A DNA stretch of 64,000 nucleotides from an uncultured Cohaesibacter sp. (GTDB taxonomy: Bacteria > Pseudomonadota > Alphaproteobacteria > Rhizobiales > Cohaesibacteraceae): the NCBI RefSeq assembly GCF_963662805.1, contig NZ_OY759873.1, positions 92,385 through 156,384 on the forward strand, given 5' to 3'. Position numbers and translations under genes: made by a program. Below are positions 9,280-17,942 of this stretch, one piece after another; position 1 is the stretch's first letter, and each line of letters begins with the position of its first letter. The notes beneath the pieces were generated by a model. The model was not told the origin of the DNA. It saw nothing but the letters and a program-made list of their open reading frames with translations, and made no database searches.

Positions 9280-9515
9280 AATTATGGCCTCACTATTGAT
9301 TTCGGGGCGCTTTGGTTTTTCGCAAATCTTACTGACTTACTTGGGCGGGACCGCCAGTCCAGACAAGGTTGCATCGGACTTTTGTGATGCTCCTCTCCCC
9401 TGCCTCAGGATCCTATGCGGTCATGGCCCTCGGTTCTGTTCGGTCTTTTGAAGGGCGATGGCGAAGGGCAAAAACCTTTGCTCCTTCCGCCATGGACCTT
9501 TTCAGATCCGCTTTA

Positions 9516-10025
9516 TCAGGCGTCCTTGAACAGCCCGACACGAAGGTCCTTGGCAATAAACACGGTCTCTCCGTCCGCCTTCACCCAACCGTCGCCAATA
9601 CCGAGATTGAGACGGCCCTTCATGACGCGCTTGTAGTTCACACCATACTGCACGGTCTTGATGGTCGGGGTGATCATGCCGGAGAATTTGATCTCGCCGA
9701 CGGAAATGGCGCGACCCTTGCCTTCGAGGCCGAGCCAGCCGAGATAGAAGCCGGTCATCTGCCAGAGGGCATCGAGACCAAGACAGCCCGGCATCACCGG
9801 ATCGCCCTGAAAATGACAATCGAAAAACCAGCGTTCGGGGTTGATGTCGTACTCAGCAAGGATGAAGCCCTTGTCGAATTCGCCGCCTTCCTCGGAGATT
9901 TCAGTAATCCGGTCCAGCATCAGCATCGGCGGCAGGGGCAACTGGGGGTTTCCCGGCCCAAACATCTCACCGCGACTGCAGGTCAGAATTTCTTCATAGG
10001 TGTAGCTGGATTGGCGCTGTTCCAT
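9516..10025 (-). CDS. fabA: 3-hydroxydecanoyl-[acyl-carrier-protein] dehydratase/isomerase FabA
   Basis: Dehydrates beta-hydroxydecanoyl-ACP and isomerises trans-2 to cis-3-decenoyl-ACP, opening the anaerobic unsaturated fatty acid pathway. 169 residues, the family length. The single hot-dog domain has the catalytic His in CHFQGDPVMPGC and the Asp in LGLDALWQMTGF. The open frame reaches to 10124, but the ATG at 10025 (protein starting MEQRQSSYTYEEIL) matches the family start, so the extra 33 residues are rejected. It heads fabA-fabB-fabI and is divergent from irr, as in many Rhizobiales. Confidence 0.96.
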   Translation of the reverse strand: MEQRQSSYTYEEILTCSRGEMFGPGNPQLPLPPMLMLDRITEISEEGGEFDKGFILAEYDINPERWFFDCHFQGDPVMPGCLGLDALWQMTGFYLGWLGLEGKGRAISVGEIKFSGMITPTIKTVQYGVNYKRVMKGRLNLGIGDGWVKADGETVFIAKDLRVGLFKDA

Positions 10026-10596
10026 GCGGTTTCCACTCTTATCCTTCTCAGTTCGCCGACTTTCGTCGGCGTTGTCGTCTCTCGCGCGGGGGGTAAAGCA
10101 ATCACCCGAAAGGGTCCGGGTCAACTGCTGGCTAAGGCCCTGTCGGAGCCGGAAACATGCGCTCCTGACTTCGACCGGACGTTGCGTGTCCGCCTTCTGA
10201 GATTGCTTATAGCCTTTTCTTTAGGGCAGGACTAGGCTCGCTAATAACTAAGTTAACATTTGTTCTACAGAGAAATCCGGCAAAAAGGAGCAGTTTTGAG
10301 AAGTTTGCTTTGTGATACACAGGATGAGGGGTGATTGGACGCATTTTATTCTCTCACCGAGGCCTGCGGGCAGCATTTTTGACGCCTCATGCGCATGCCT
10401 TGAAGAGAAAAATGGCAGAATCCGGCCCACACGATATGCGAAAGCCCTTAGTTCACTTGCCCAAGGCCGCAAAAAATACTATATCTGCACTCGAGTGGTG
10501 AAGGTATTGCCCGCTTCTATCGAAGAATTTTTCGTCCAGAGACCTCGAAAAGGCCTCGGATGAGACAAAGCGTAGCAAGACATCAAGGACGTGAGT
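10026..10596. other. fabA/irr divergent intergenic region
   Basis: 571 bases without a supported gene between two divergent genes. It must hold both promoters. I looked for an iron control element (TTTAGAA...TTCTAAA) as bound by Irr and did not find a convincing one. No terminator or RNA gene is evident. Confidence 0.6.
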
Positions 10597-11028
10597 ATGA
10601 AGCCAGAGACGGAAAAATTCGACAAACGCTCCGCACGCGACCTGCTGGTTGGCGCCGGATTGCGTCCTACCCGTCAGAGATTGTCATTGGCCGAACTGTT
10701 GTTCGCCAAGGGCGACCGCCACGTTTCAGCCGAGCTTCTGCACGAGGAAGCCGAACGGGTCAATGTCTCCGTCTCGCTTGCGACCGTCTATAATACGCTG
10801 CACCAGTTCACTCAGGCCGGTCTCTTGCGCGAAGTCGCAGTGGAAGGTACGAAGACCTATTTTGACACCAATGTGTCCGATCACTACCATTTCTACATGG
10901 AAGAAGACGGCAAAGTGGTCGATATCCCGGATAGCCTGCGCGTGTCCGAATTGCCCAAGGTGCCCGAGGGCATGGAAATCACGCGTGTGGATGTTGTTGT
11001 CCGGTTGCGCCGCAAACGCCAGAACTGA
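10597..11028 (+). CDS. irr: Fur-family iron response regulator Irr
   Basis: Haem-linked transcription factor that controls iron and haem genes in Rhizobiales and relatives. The 143 residues hold a winged-helix domain (GLRPTRQRLSLAELLF, SLATVYNTLHQFTQAGLLRE) and a short dimerisation and metal domain. The metal region reads SDHYHFYMEEDG, with HYH where many rhizobial Irr proteins have HHH. No Cys-Pro haem motif is present near the N-terminus. A GTG at 10591 is in frame, but AAGGA at 10585-10589 sits 7 bases from the ATG at 10597, so ATG is chosen. It is divergent from fabA. Confidence 0.87.
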   Translation: MKPETEKFDKRSARDLLVGAGLRPTRQRLSLAELLFAKGDRHVSAELLHEEAERVNVSVSLATVYNTLHQFTQAGLLREVAVEGTKTYFDTNVSDHYHFYMEEDGKVVDIPDSLRVSELPKVPEGMEITRVDVVVRLRRKRQN

Positions 11029-11132
11029 TCTTTTCTGCCAAGTCTGATTGTCCGGAACGTTCCCATTCGAATGAATGGAGCAACGGCGAAGCTGTGTCTG
11101 CTGTTGGTGAAGGACGCGGGAGCAGTCGTCCG

Positions 11133-11657
11133 CTATTCTATGTCTTCCTTCGGGTAGACACCCCAGAGCAGGTTTGACTTGATCCAGCCTTCATAGCCCT
11201 GAACCCCGACGTCGCACCATTCGTTGGCACATTCGTTGACATCCACCTGAACGCCGATCTGGGCCTTTGCCGTCGTGGGGGTATTTTCCCTTGGTTCCCG
11301 GAGCAGAGGAACGATCGTCCCTGCCCTCTGCCAAGGGCTGATCAGCGCGGTGCGCCGACCGGACAGCAGCGAATGATAGACCCAGCCCATCTCGCCTTCG
11401 CTGTCACGAATTTTGCGCCAGTTGTCAGATTCCTCGATGATCTCGACCGGCAACCCGGCGCGACGGAAGATCCAGAGAACCTTGTGGTCGGTCGACGGGC
11501 CAGCCCGGACGTTGACCCGGTCCGATTTGAGAGACACGAAGCGTGGCAGCTTCAAGCCTGACGGGCCAACCCTTGTCTGGGCGGCTGACGGCAAGGACAT
11601 AACCGTCAGAAGGGCCAATACCAGCATCAATTTCGCAAGGATCTGTTTCTTCTTCAT
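11133..11657 (-). CDS. secreted protein with two bacterial SH3 domains
   Basis: 174 residues from the ATG at 11657. It has a clear signal peptide (MKKKQILAKLMLVLALLTVM, cleavage probably after PSAAQ). Two SH3_4-type domains follow: SDRVNVRAGPSTDHKVLW near 35-100 and a second around 110-165 ending GWIKSNLLWGVYP. Such domains usually bind cell-wall peptides. The partner is unknown. An in-frame extension upstream to 11777 would bury the signal peptide and is rejected. It converges on irr; the 104 bases between them contain two back-to-back 10-bp palindromes (11054-11073). Confidence 0.85.
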   Translation of the reverse strand: MKKKQILAKLMLVLALLTVMSLPSAAQTRVGPSGLKLPRFVSLKSDRVNVRAGPSTDHKVLWIFRRAGLPVEIIEESDNWRKIRDSEGEMGWVYHSLLSGRRTALISPWQRAGTIVPLLREPRENTPTTAKAQIGVQVDVNECANEWCDVGVQGYEGWIKSNLLWGVYPKEDIE

Positions 11658-12007
11658 TCTGGATCTCGCGCGTTGCGTCCCTATGTCTCGCTGCTTTGCA
11701 AAATTTTTCGCAAGGATAGTCAGCAGCGTTAAAGATTCCTTTAACCTTCGTCGAAAAAGCCAGCGATATTTGAGCATCTTCTCAAACCATGGAATGACTG
11801 GCCAAGACCCCGGCTTTGCTTATAGCATCGATCCCACTGATTGAATTGGCGTGATAATTGTGCGCTGCAAACCAAAGTCGCACAGCGCTCGTCACGTACG
11901 GGTTGGTGGGTCGAGGCGGTGGGAGGAAGACAGACTGGCGTCATCTTCTCGCTTCGGCATGCTCCCGTTGACGGGCTTGTGCATTGAGGCATGAATAGGG
12001 CAAACCT
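11658..12007. other. intergenic region upstream of two divergent genes
   Basis: 350 bases between the SH3 gene and the D-2-hydroxyacid dehydrogenase. It must contain both promoters. No operator, RNA gene or conserved frame could be supported. Confidence 0.5.
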
Positions 12008-12997
12008 ATGGCGAAAACCAAGCCGATTGTCGTTGTAACCCGCAAGCTACCCGACGCTGTGGAAACCCGAATGCGGGAGCTGTTCGACACGCGCCTGAAC
12101 GAGCATGACAGGCCGATGAGCCAGGCGGAGCTGGTCGAGGCGGTGAAGGTGGCCGATGTACTGGTGCCGACGGTGACCGATCGCATCGATTCCCATGTGA
12201 TTTCGCAGGCAGGCGAGAATTTCAAGCTGATCGCCAACTTCGGCAACGGGGTCGACAATATCGATGTCGCAACGGCCAATGCCCGCAACATCACGGTGAC
12301 CAATACCCCCGGCGTGCTGACCGAAGACACCGCCGACATGACCATGGCATTGATTCTGGCGGTTCCGCGCCGCCTCGCCGACGGAATGGCGGTGCTCAAG
12401 GAGAAGAAGGGATGGACCGGCTGGTCGCCCACCTGGATGCTTGGCAACCGGATCTGGGGCAAGCGGCTCGGGATCATCGGCATGGGCCGGATCGGTCAGG
12501 CGGTCGCCCGGCGGGCCAAGGCCTTTGGCATGCAGATCCACTATCACAATCGACGCCGACTGCCCGATTCCATCGAGCAGGAGCTCGAGGCAACCTATTG
12601 GGAAAGCCTCGACCAGATGCTGGCGCGGATGGATGTCCTCTCGATCCATTGCCCGCGCACACCGGCCACCTACCATCTGTTGTCGGCCCGCAGGCTGAAC
12701 CTGATCCGCGATGATGCCTATCTGGTCAACACCGCGAGAGGCGAGGTGATTGACGAGAATGCCCTCACGCGCCTGTTGCTGAACGGCGAGATTGCGGGGG
12801 CCGGGCTCGATGTCTATGAGCACGAACCGGCGGTCAACCCCAAGCTCATCGACTGCGAGCGCGTAGTGCTGCTGCCGCACATGGGATCAGCGACCAAGGA
12901 AGGGCGCGCCGACATGGGCGAGAAGGTCATCATCAACATCAAGACCTTCATGGATGGTCATCGCCCGCCAGATCGGGTGCTGCTCTCCATGCTGTAG
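12008..12997 (+). CDS. D-2-hydroxyacid dehydrogenase (glyoxylate reductase / GyaR-like)
   Basis: NAD(P)-dependent reduction of a 2-oxoacid such as glyoxylate or hydroxypyruvate. The 329-residue protein has the split substrate domain (LIANFGNGVDNIDVATA) around a Rossmann domain (LGIIGMGRIGQAVARRAKAF). The catalytic residues sit in NTARGEVIDENAL (Arg), GLDVYEHEP (Glu) and LLPHMGSATKEG (His). The family is certain; the exact substrate is not. It is separated by 23 bases from the converging moeB-like gene. The start ATG at 12008 lies after a purine-rich stretch without a strong ribosome site. Confidence 0.9.
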   Translation: MAKTKPIVVVTRKLPDAVETRMRELFDTRLNEHDRPMSQAELVEAVKVADVLVPTVTDRIDSHVISQAGENFKLIANFGNGVDNIDVATANARNITVTNTPGVLTEDTADMTMALILAVPRRLADGMAVLKEKKGWTGWSPTWMLGNRIWGKRLGIIGMGRIGQAVARRAKAFGMQIHYHNRRRLPDSIEQELEATYWESLDQMLARMDVLSIHCPRTPATYHLLSARRLNLIRDDAYLVNTARGEVIDENALTRLLLNGEIAGAGLDVYEHEPAVNPKLIDCERVVLLPHMGSATKEGRADMGEKVIINIKTFMDGHRPPDRVLLSML

Positions 12998-13020
12998 TGC
13001 TGAAGGCGATCGAGTGCCGC

Positions 13021-13770
13021 TCAGCCTGCCTTGCGGCGATAGCGGATCGTCTCGAAGCGGGCGGAGCGGGCATCATAAAGCAGGAGCCGTCCGACAAGTC
13101 CCTCGCCCAGACCGACAATCTCCTTGATGGCCTCGACGGCCTGCATGGAGCCGATGACGCCGGTGAGCGCTCCCAGCACGCCAGCTTCGGCGCAGGAGGG
13201 AATGGTGCCCGGCTCGGGCTTCTTGGGGAAGAGATCGCGATAGCGCGGGTTTGCACGCCCCTTTTCATTGCTCTCATAGGGTTTCAGTGTCGTGATCGAG
13301 CCATCAAACAGGCCGACCGCCGCCGTGATCAGAGGCTTGCCTGCTTCTTCGCAGAGGTCCGCCACGCCATAGCGGGTATCGAAATTGTCCGATCCGTCGA
13401 TCACCAGATCATAGCGGGCGATGATCGCCGCACCATTGGTCTCGTCAAGCCGCGTCTGGTGCATCTCGACCCTGATATGAGGGTTGATGCGCTCAAGGCT
13501 GCGGGCGGCACTCAGAACCTTTAGCTCGTCGACGCTTTGCGTGTCGTGGATGATTTGCCTTTGCAGATTGGACAGGGACACCACGTCATCATCGATGACC
13601 CCGAGCGTGCCGACACCGGCAGCGGCGAGATAGGCCAGCACGGGCGAGCCGAGACCACCGGCTCCGATTACAAGCACGCGGGCGGCTTTCAGTTTCTGCT
13701 GGCCCATTCCGCCAACATCCCGCAACAGGATATGACGTGCATACCGTTCGAGTTCCAGTTCATCGAGCAT
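13021..13770 (-). CDS. HesA/MoeB/ThiF family adenylyltransferase
   Basis: E1-like enzyme that adenylates the C-terminal Gly-Gly of a sulfur-carrier protein (MoaD or ThiS). The 249 residues start MLDELELERYARHILL. They contain the ATP loop LVIGAGGLGSPVLAYL, the adenylation residues around DDDVVSLSNLQRQI, and the conserved Cys in PSCAEAGVLGALTG. No rhodanese domain is fused and the paired CxxC zinc motifs of E. coli MoeB are not seen. A TTG 21 bases upstream is in frame; the ATG at 13770 matches family starts better. No moa or thi genes are nearby, so MoeB versus ThiF cannot be settled here. Confidence 0.88.
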   Translation of the reverse strand: MLDELELERYARHILLRDVGGMGQQKLKAARVLVIGAGGLGSPVLAYLAAAGVGTLGVIDDDVVSLSNLQRQIIHDTQSVDELKVLSAARSLERINPHIRVEMHQTRLDETNGAAIIARYDLVIDGSDNFDTRYGVADLCEEAGKPLITAAVGLFDGSITTLKPYESNEKGRANPRYRDLFPKKPEPGTIPSCAEAGVLGALTGVIGSMQAVEAIKEIVGLGEGLVGRLLLYDARSARFETIRYRRKAG

Positions 13771-13815
13771 GGTTAGGTCGGGCTTTCGCAATCAGGTCTG
13801 TTGTGTCAAAACGCA

Positions 13816-14571
13816 CTAGAAGGAAAAGGGTACGGCGATGTAGCGAAGATCAGGGCCTTCGAAGCCGCGGCTGAAGACGCCCACGAGCGCCACGCCGAAA
13901 TGTGATCCCAGATGACGGTCGGGAGAGTAGACCGCGATCAGATGATAGCGCTCCGGGCAGCCGCGCGACTTCGGTGCGCTCCCCTCGTCATGAAGATCGA
14001 CATGAGTTCCATTCGGCTTGGTCATGGACAGGGCAAAGCCCATCACGCGCCCGTCCGGGGAGCCGCAATTGTTGAGATCCTGAACATCGATGTTGCTCAA
14101 GTGCAGACGATAGGGATCGGGCTGGCCCGACAGCATGGGATGTATGGTCTGATTGAAGACCAGCTCATCCTTGGGGCTGTGTTCATTGAGTGGAGAGGCA
14201 GCCATCAGAACGCCCGTGGTGGCGATATTGTAATGCTGCATCAGGGGCGTGGCTTCCTCGAAAGCCTTGATGCGCGCGGCGAGCAGTGGCTGATTGTCCT
14301 GCTCGATCAGCACGCGAACAGGCGTATCGGCAACCCACTGGTCGGTCTGAAGATCGACAATATAGATATTGGAATAAGGAAAGCCGGAGCCGTCCTGCAC
14401 GCCGAATTCCTCGAAGGCATAATAACGTCCGCCCTGATCGTTGGAAAAGCCGTGGGAGCGGAATTCTGCCGCATCGCCTGCCATGGCCAGCCTGATCGGC
14501 ATTACCATCATCAGGGCCACCGCAATGAGCAATCCCCGGAAATCGGGGCGTCGGTCCTTCATGGCTCGCAT
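13816..14571 (-). CDS. predicted secreted protein, DUF2259 family
   Basis: About 251 residues. It starts with a short charged stretch and a hydrophobic signal segment (FRGLLIAVALMMVMPIRLAM), then the mature region begins GDAAEFRSHGFSNDQGGRY. The pattern (FGVQDGSGFPYSNIYIVD, then ESPDGR-like GSPDGRVMGFAL and a C-terminal LRYIAVPFSF) fits DUF2259, for which no function is known. AGGAG at 14581-14585 lies 9 bases from the ATG at 14571; an ATG two codons earlier is too close to it. It follows the moeB-like gene on the same strand with a 45-base gap, so the two may be cotranscribed. Confidence 0.72.
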   Translation of the reverse strand: MRAMKDRRPDFRGLLIAVALMMVMPIRLAMAGDAAEFRSHGFSNDQGGRYYAFEEFGVQDGSGFPYSNIYIVDLQTDQWVADTPVRVLIEQDNQPLLAARIKAFEEATPLMQHYNIATTGVLMAASPLNEHSPKDELVFNQTIHPMLSGQPDPYRLHLSNIDVQDLNNCGSPDGRVMGFALSMTKPNGTHVDLHDEGSAPKSRGCPERYHLIAVYSPDRHLGSHFGVALVGVFSRGFEGPDLRYIAVPFSF

Positions 14572-14743
14572 CACCATGCACTCCTGTCGTATCGGCTCCG
14601 ATTCGGTTAAGGCCGCGGAAGCCATGGGTCCTGTGCGGATGCTGCGGCCAAACCGGACAACCCGGTCAGGGACGAGCGAAATCACGCATTTGATGACAGG
14701 TCGATTCGACATTCCCCATCCTGCATCGAGCAGACACTAGCAT

Positions 14744-14790
14744 AAAAAAAAGTCACCGCAGCCAGCAATATCACGCTGGCCACGCTGACT
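14744..14790 (-). terminator. rho-independent terminator after cysK
   Basis: On the minus strand GCCAGC and GCTGGC form the inner stem and AGTCA/TGACT the outer part, followed by eight T (complement of 14744-14751). It lies 61 bases past the cysK stop codon. Confidence 0.85.
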
Positions 14791-14851
14791 TCTCACTTTC
14801 GTTGATGAGCGATGTATAAACCGCCAATCCGGACCAAAGATCAGGCCCTTA

Positions 14852-15820
14852 TCAGATGCCGTCAAATAGAGCGGTGGAAAGATAGCGCTCTGCAAAGCTT
14901 GGAATGATGATGACAATATTCTTGCCAGCCATGTCATCCCGCTTGCCCACCTCAATCGCCGCCGCAAGGGCTGCGCCCGAGGAAATGCCCGCCGGAACAC
15001 CTTCGATGCGTGCGAGGGCGCGGGAATAGGAGAAGGCGTCTTCGTTGGCGACGGTGATCACCTCATCATAGACCTCGGTGTTCAGAACGCCGGGCACGAA
15101 GCCTGCACCGATCCCCTGGATCTTGTGCGGGCCGGGGTTGCCACCGGAGAGAACCGGGCTGTCTGTCGGCTCCACAGCGACCACACGGACGGAGGGCTTG
15201 CGTTCCTTCAGAACCGAGCCAACGCCGGTGATGGTGCCGCCGGTGCCGATGCCGGAGATGAGCGCATCGACTTCACCGTTGGTGTCGTTCCAGATTTCCT
15301 CTGCGGTCGTGCTGCGATGGATTTCCGGGTTGGCAGTGTTCTGGAACTGCTGCGGGATGACGGAATTCTCGATCTCACCGAGCAGTTCTTCAGCGCGGGC
15401 GATGGCGCCCTTCATGCCTTTGGGGCCTTCGGTCAGTTCCAGTTCCGCGCCAAGGAAAGCGAACATCTTACGCCGCTCGATGGACATGGTCTCTGGCATG
15501 ACGAGGATCAAACGATAGCCTTTGGCGGCAGCCGTGAAGGCAAGTGCGATGCCGGTGTTGCCGGAGGTCGGCTCGATGAGCGTGGTCTTGCCGGGGACGA
15601 TGGTGCCTGCCGCTTCCATGCTCTGGATCATGTTGACCCCGATGCGGTCCTTGACGCTGGCAAGCGGGTTGAAGAATTCGAGCTTGCCGAGGAGGTTGGC
15701 CTTCACGCCATATTCCTTGGCAACCTTGTCAAAGCGGACCAGCGGCGTGTTACCGATGGTGTCGATGATGGAATCGTAGATACGACCGCGCCCTTCGGTC
15801 TTGATCGGGGTATGTGTCAT
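14852..15820 (-). CDS. cysK: cysteine synthase A (O-acetylserine sulfhydrylase)
   Basis: PLP enzyme joining O-acetyl-L-serine and sulfide to make cysteine. The 322 residues include the PLP lysine motif FNPLASVKDRIG, the substrate loop PTSGNTGIALAF, the phosphate-binding GIGTGGTITGVG and the C-terminal GISSGAALAAAI. The length is normal for CysK. The start ATG at 15820 gives MTHTPIKTEGRGRIYDS. It is a single-gene unit with its own terminator. The 339 bases upstream probably hold its promoter. Confidence 0.96.
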   Translation of the reverse strand: MTHTPIKTEGRGRIYDSIIDTIGNTPLVRFDKVAKEYGVKANLLGKLEFFNPLASVKDRIGVNMIQSMEAAGTIVPGKTTLIEPTSGNTGIALAFTAAAKGYRLILVMPETMSIERRKMFAFLGAELELTEGPKGMKGAIARAEELLGEIENSVIPQQFQNTANPEIHRSTTAEEIWNDTNGEVDALISGIGTGGTITGVGSVLKERKPSVRVVAVEPTDSPVLSGGNPGPHKIQGIGAGFVPGVLNTEVYDEVITVANEDAFSYSRALARIEGVPAGISSGAALAAAIEVGKRDDMAGKNIVIIIPSFAERYLSTALFDGI

Positions 15821-16159
15821 GACTGTTTCCTCACGAGGGGATCAACCGGTCTTGCCGTATTCATAACGCCGGAGCCTTGTTGATCGAATGTCTTCTCTTT
15901 TGCGCTCACGCACTCTGCCATCCAATCGGGTTAGCAGACTCGGAAGCGCCTCTGTCACAGTGAATTGTGTCGCGATCAATCGCTTTATCATCAATGTAGG
16001 CAGTTCAACTGAGAAGTGCGAGAAATCTATTGCCAACTTTGCAGGATGCGGAGAAAAAGTTAGCCAACAAACAGGGCTAAAATGAAATGAAGGCCCTGCC
16101 TGCCGCAAGGTCTCCTCAAAGAGGAGAAAATTATTCCATAAAATCCCCGATGTGAGGGA
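15821..16159. other. intergenic region upstream of cysK
   Basis: 339 bases between cysK and dut, both leftward. It must hold the cysK promoter. Open frames inside it have no family features. No terminator after dut was convincingly seen. Confidence 0.5.
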
Positions 16160-16624
16160 TCAGCCCTTCTTGCCGGTCGAGCCGAAGCCGCCTTCACCGC
16201 GCTCGGTTTTTGGCAGCTCGGAGACCTTTTTGACCTTCATGTGCAGGACGGGCGCGACGACCATCTGGGCGATCCGCATGCCGCGCTCAACGACGAAATC
16301 CTCGTCACCGTGATTGATCATGATGATCTTCACTTCGCCGCGGTAATCCGAATCGATGGTGCCGGGGGTGTTGAGCAGGGTGACGCCATGCTTGAGCGCC
16401 AAACCGGATCGGGGCCGAATCTGTGCTTCAAAACCGCGCTCGAGCGCCATGCAGAAGCCGGTTGGCAGGAGGGCGCGCCCCCCCTTTGCCGCAAGCGTGA
16501 CCGGCTCATCGGCGGGGTTGGCTGCCTCGATGTCGAGCCCTGCGGCTTCATCGCTCTTGTAGGCGGGCAGATTGAGGCCCTTGAAATGATCAAGGGGCAG
16601 TATGGAGAGACGCGGTTTTGCCAT
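16160..16624 (-). CDS. dut: deoxyuridine 5'-triphosphate nucleotidohydrolase (dUTPase)
   Basis: Hydrolyses dUTP to dUMP, keeping uracil out of DNA and feeding dTMP synthesis. The 154 residues carry the trimeric dUTPase motifs: AGLDIEAANP, RPRSGLALKHG, NTPGTIDSDYRGEVKI with the catalytic Asp, RIAQMVVAPV, and the C-terminal arm RGEGGFGSTGKKG. The gene follows coaBC on the same strand with a 56-base gap, matching the ubiE-ubiB-coaBC-dut order common in Rhizobiales. Confidence 0.96.
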   Translation of the reverse strand: MAKPRLSILPLDHFKGLNLPAYKSDEAAGLDIEAANPADEPVTLAAKGGRALLPTGFCMALERGFEAQIRPRSGLALKHGVTLLNTPGTIDSDYRGEVKIIMINHGDEDFVVERGMRIAQMVVAPVLHMKVKKVSELPKTERGEGGFGSTGKKG

Positions 16625-16680
16625 CAGCAGATCCTCTTGAGCGTTTCAACTGGCGTGTCGGGCGGGGTCATCCGGGCAAT

Positions 16681-17898
16681 CTAGACTTCGATGATGTCAT
16701 CGAACACGGACGCGATGCGGTCAACGAGCCGCTTCGCCACATCAGACTTGGGCATGTCCGCCCAGGTCTCGATCCCGTCCGCACGCACGATGCTGATCGT
16801 GTTGTGATCGCCGCCCATAATACCCGTCTCAGGTGACACATCGTTGGCAATGATCCAGTCGACGCCCTTTTTGGTCAGTTTTGCACCGGCATTCTGTTCG
16901 AGATTTTCCGTTTCGGCAGCGAACCCAATTACCAGAGCAGGCCGCTTGTCCGGATGGGTGCCAACAAATTTGGCGATGTCGGGATTTTCCGCAAAGGTCA
17001 GTTCCGGCAGGGATCCATCGGGCTTTTTCTTGATTTTCTCGGTGCCCTGATTGGCCACGCGCCAATCGGCGACCGCCGCTGCCATGATGGCAACATCGGC
17101 GGGGAGCGCCTTGGCCACGGCTTCATGCATCTCAGCCGCCGTCTCGACGCGGACAATATCGACCCCAAGTGGGGCATCGAGCGCAACCGGACCAGAGACC
17201 AGCGTGACACGGGCACCGGCGGCTCTGGCTGCCTCGGCGAGGGCATAGCCCTGTTTGCCGGACGAGCGGTTGGCGATGTAGCGCACAGGATCAATCGGCT
17301 CATGGGTTGGGCCGGCGGTGATGACGACATGTTTACCCGCAAGCGGCTTATTGCTGCCATCGAGCAGGCTATCGATCCTTGCCAGAATGGCCTCCGGCTC
17401 GCTCATGCGGCCCGGCCCTTCCTCGTTGCAGGCCATCATGCCGTGATCGGGCCCAATGATCTCAACACCGTCGCCCTTGAGGACATCGAGATTGCGCTGG
17501 GTAGCGGGGTGGAGATACATGCGCACATTCATGGCAGGCGCGACAAGCACCTGTTTGTCCGTGGCAAGAAGCGTGGTGCTGGCAAGATCGTCGGCAATGC
17601 CGTTGGCCATCTTGGCTATCAGGTTGGCAGTAGCAGGCGCGACGACCAGAAGATCTGCGTCTCGGGACAGTTCGATATGGCCGATTTCGCTTTCGCGCGT
17701 CAGATCGAAGAGAGTGGTCACGACCGGCTCACCCGTCAGGGTGGAGAGGGTGAGCGGCGAGACGAAGTGGGTCGCGGACTCGGTCAGGATCACCTTGACG
17801 CTCGCGCCCTGTTTCATCAGCAGGCGAACCAGATCCACCGCCTTGAAGGCCGCGATCCCGCCGGAGATGATCAGCAAGATTCGTTTGTTGGCGAGCAT
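16681..17898 (-). CDS. coaBC: bifunctional phosphopantothenoylcysteine decarboxylase / phosphopantothenate-cysteine ligase
   Basis: Two consecutive steps of coenzyme A synthesis. The CoaC half (about 1-190) binds FMN (LLIISGGIAAFKAVDLVR) and keeps the PAMN motif, here PAMNVRMYLHP. The CoaB half starts near VVITAGPTHEPIDPVRYI and contains NRSSGKQGYALA, KIKKKPDG and an IIANDVS loop. 405 residues. The ATG at 17898 follows GGGAG with good spacing, so an in-frame extension to 17937 is dropped. It lies 44 bases after ubiB and 56 before dut, probably one operon. Confidence 0.95.
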   Translation of the reverse strand: MLANKRILLIISGGIAAFKAVDLVRLLMKQGASVKVILTESATHFVSPLTLSTLTGEPVVTTLFDLTRESEIGHIELSRDADLLVVAPATANLIAKMANGIADDLASTTLLATDKQVLVAPAMNVRMYLHPATQRNLDVLKGDGVEIIGPDHGMMACNEEGPGRMSEPEAILARIDSLLDGSNKPLAGKHVVITAGPTHEPIDPVRYIANRSSGKQGYALAEAARAAGARVTLVSGPVALDAPLGVDIVRVETAAEMHEAVAKALPADVAIMAAAVADWRVANQGTEKIKKKPDGSLPELTFAENPDIAKFVGTHPDKRPALVIGFAAETENLEQNAGAKLTKKGVDWIIANDVSPETGIMGGDHNTISIVRADGIETWADMPKSDVAKRLVDRIASVFDDIIEV

Positions 17899-17942
17899 GA
17901 TGTGTCTCCCAGTGTTGAATCCGATATCGGAGCGCAAAGAGG

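Noticed and set aside
9458..9493. Hairpin between fabA and fabB (ATGGCGAAGG with CCTTCCGCCAT)
   Set aside because: Has a bulge and no T-run; could be an mRNA processing site but is not supported as a terminator.
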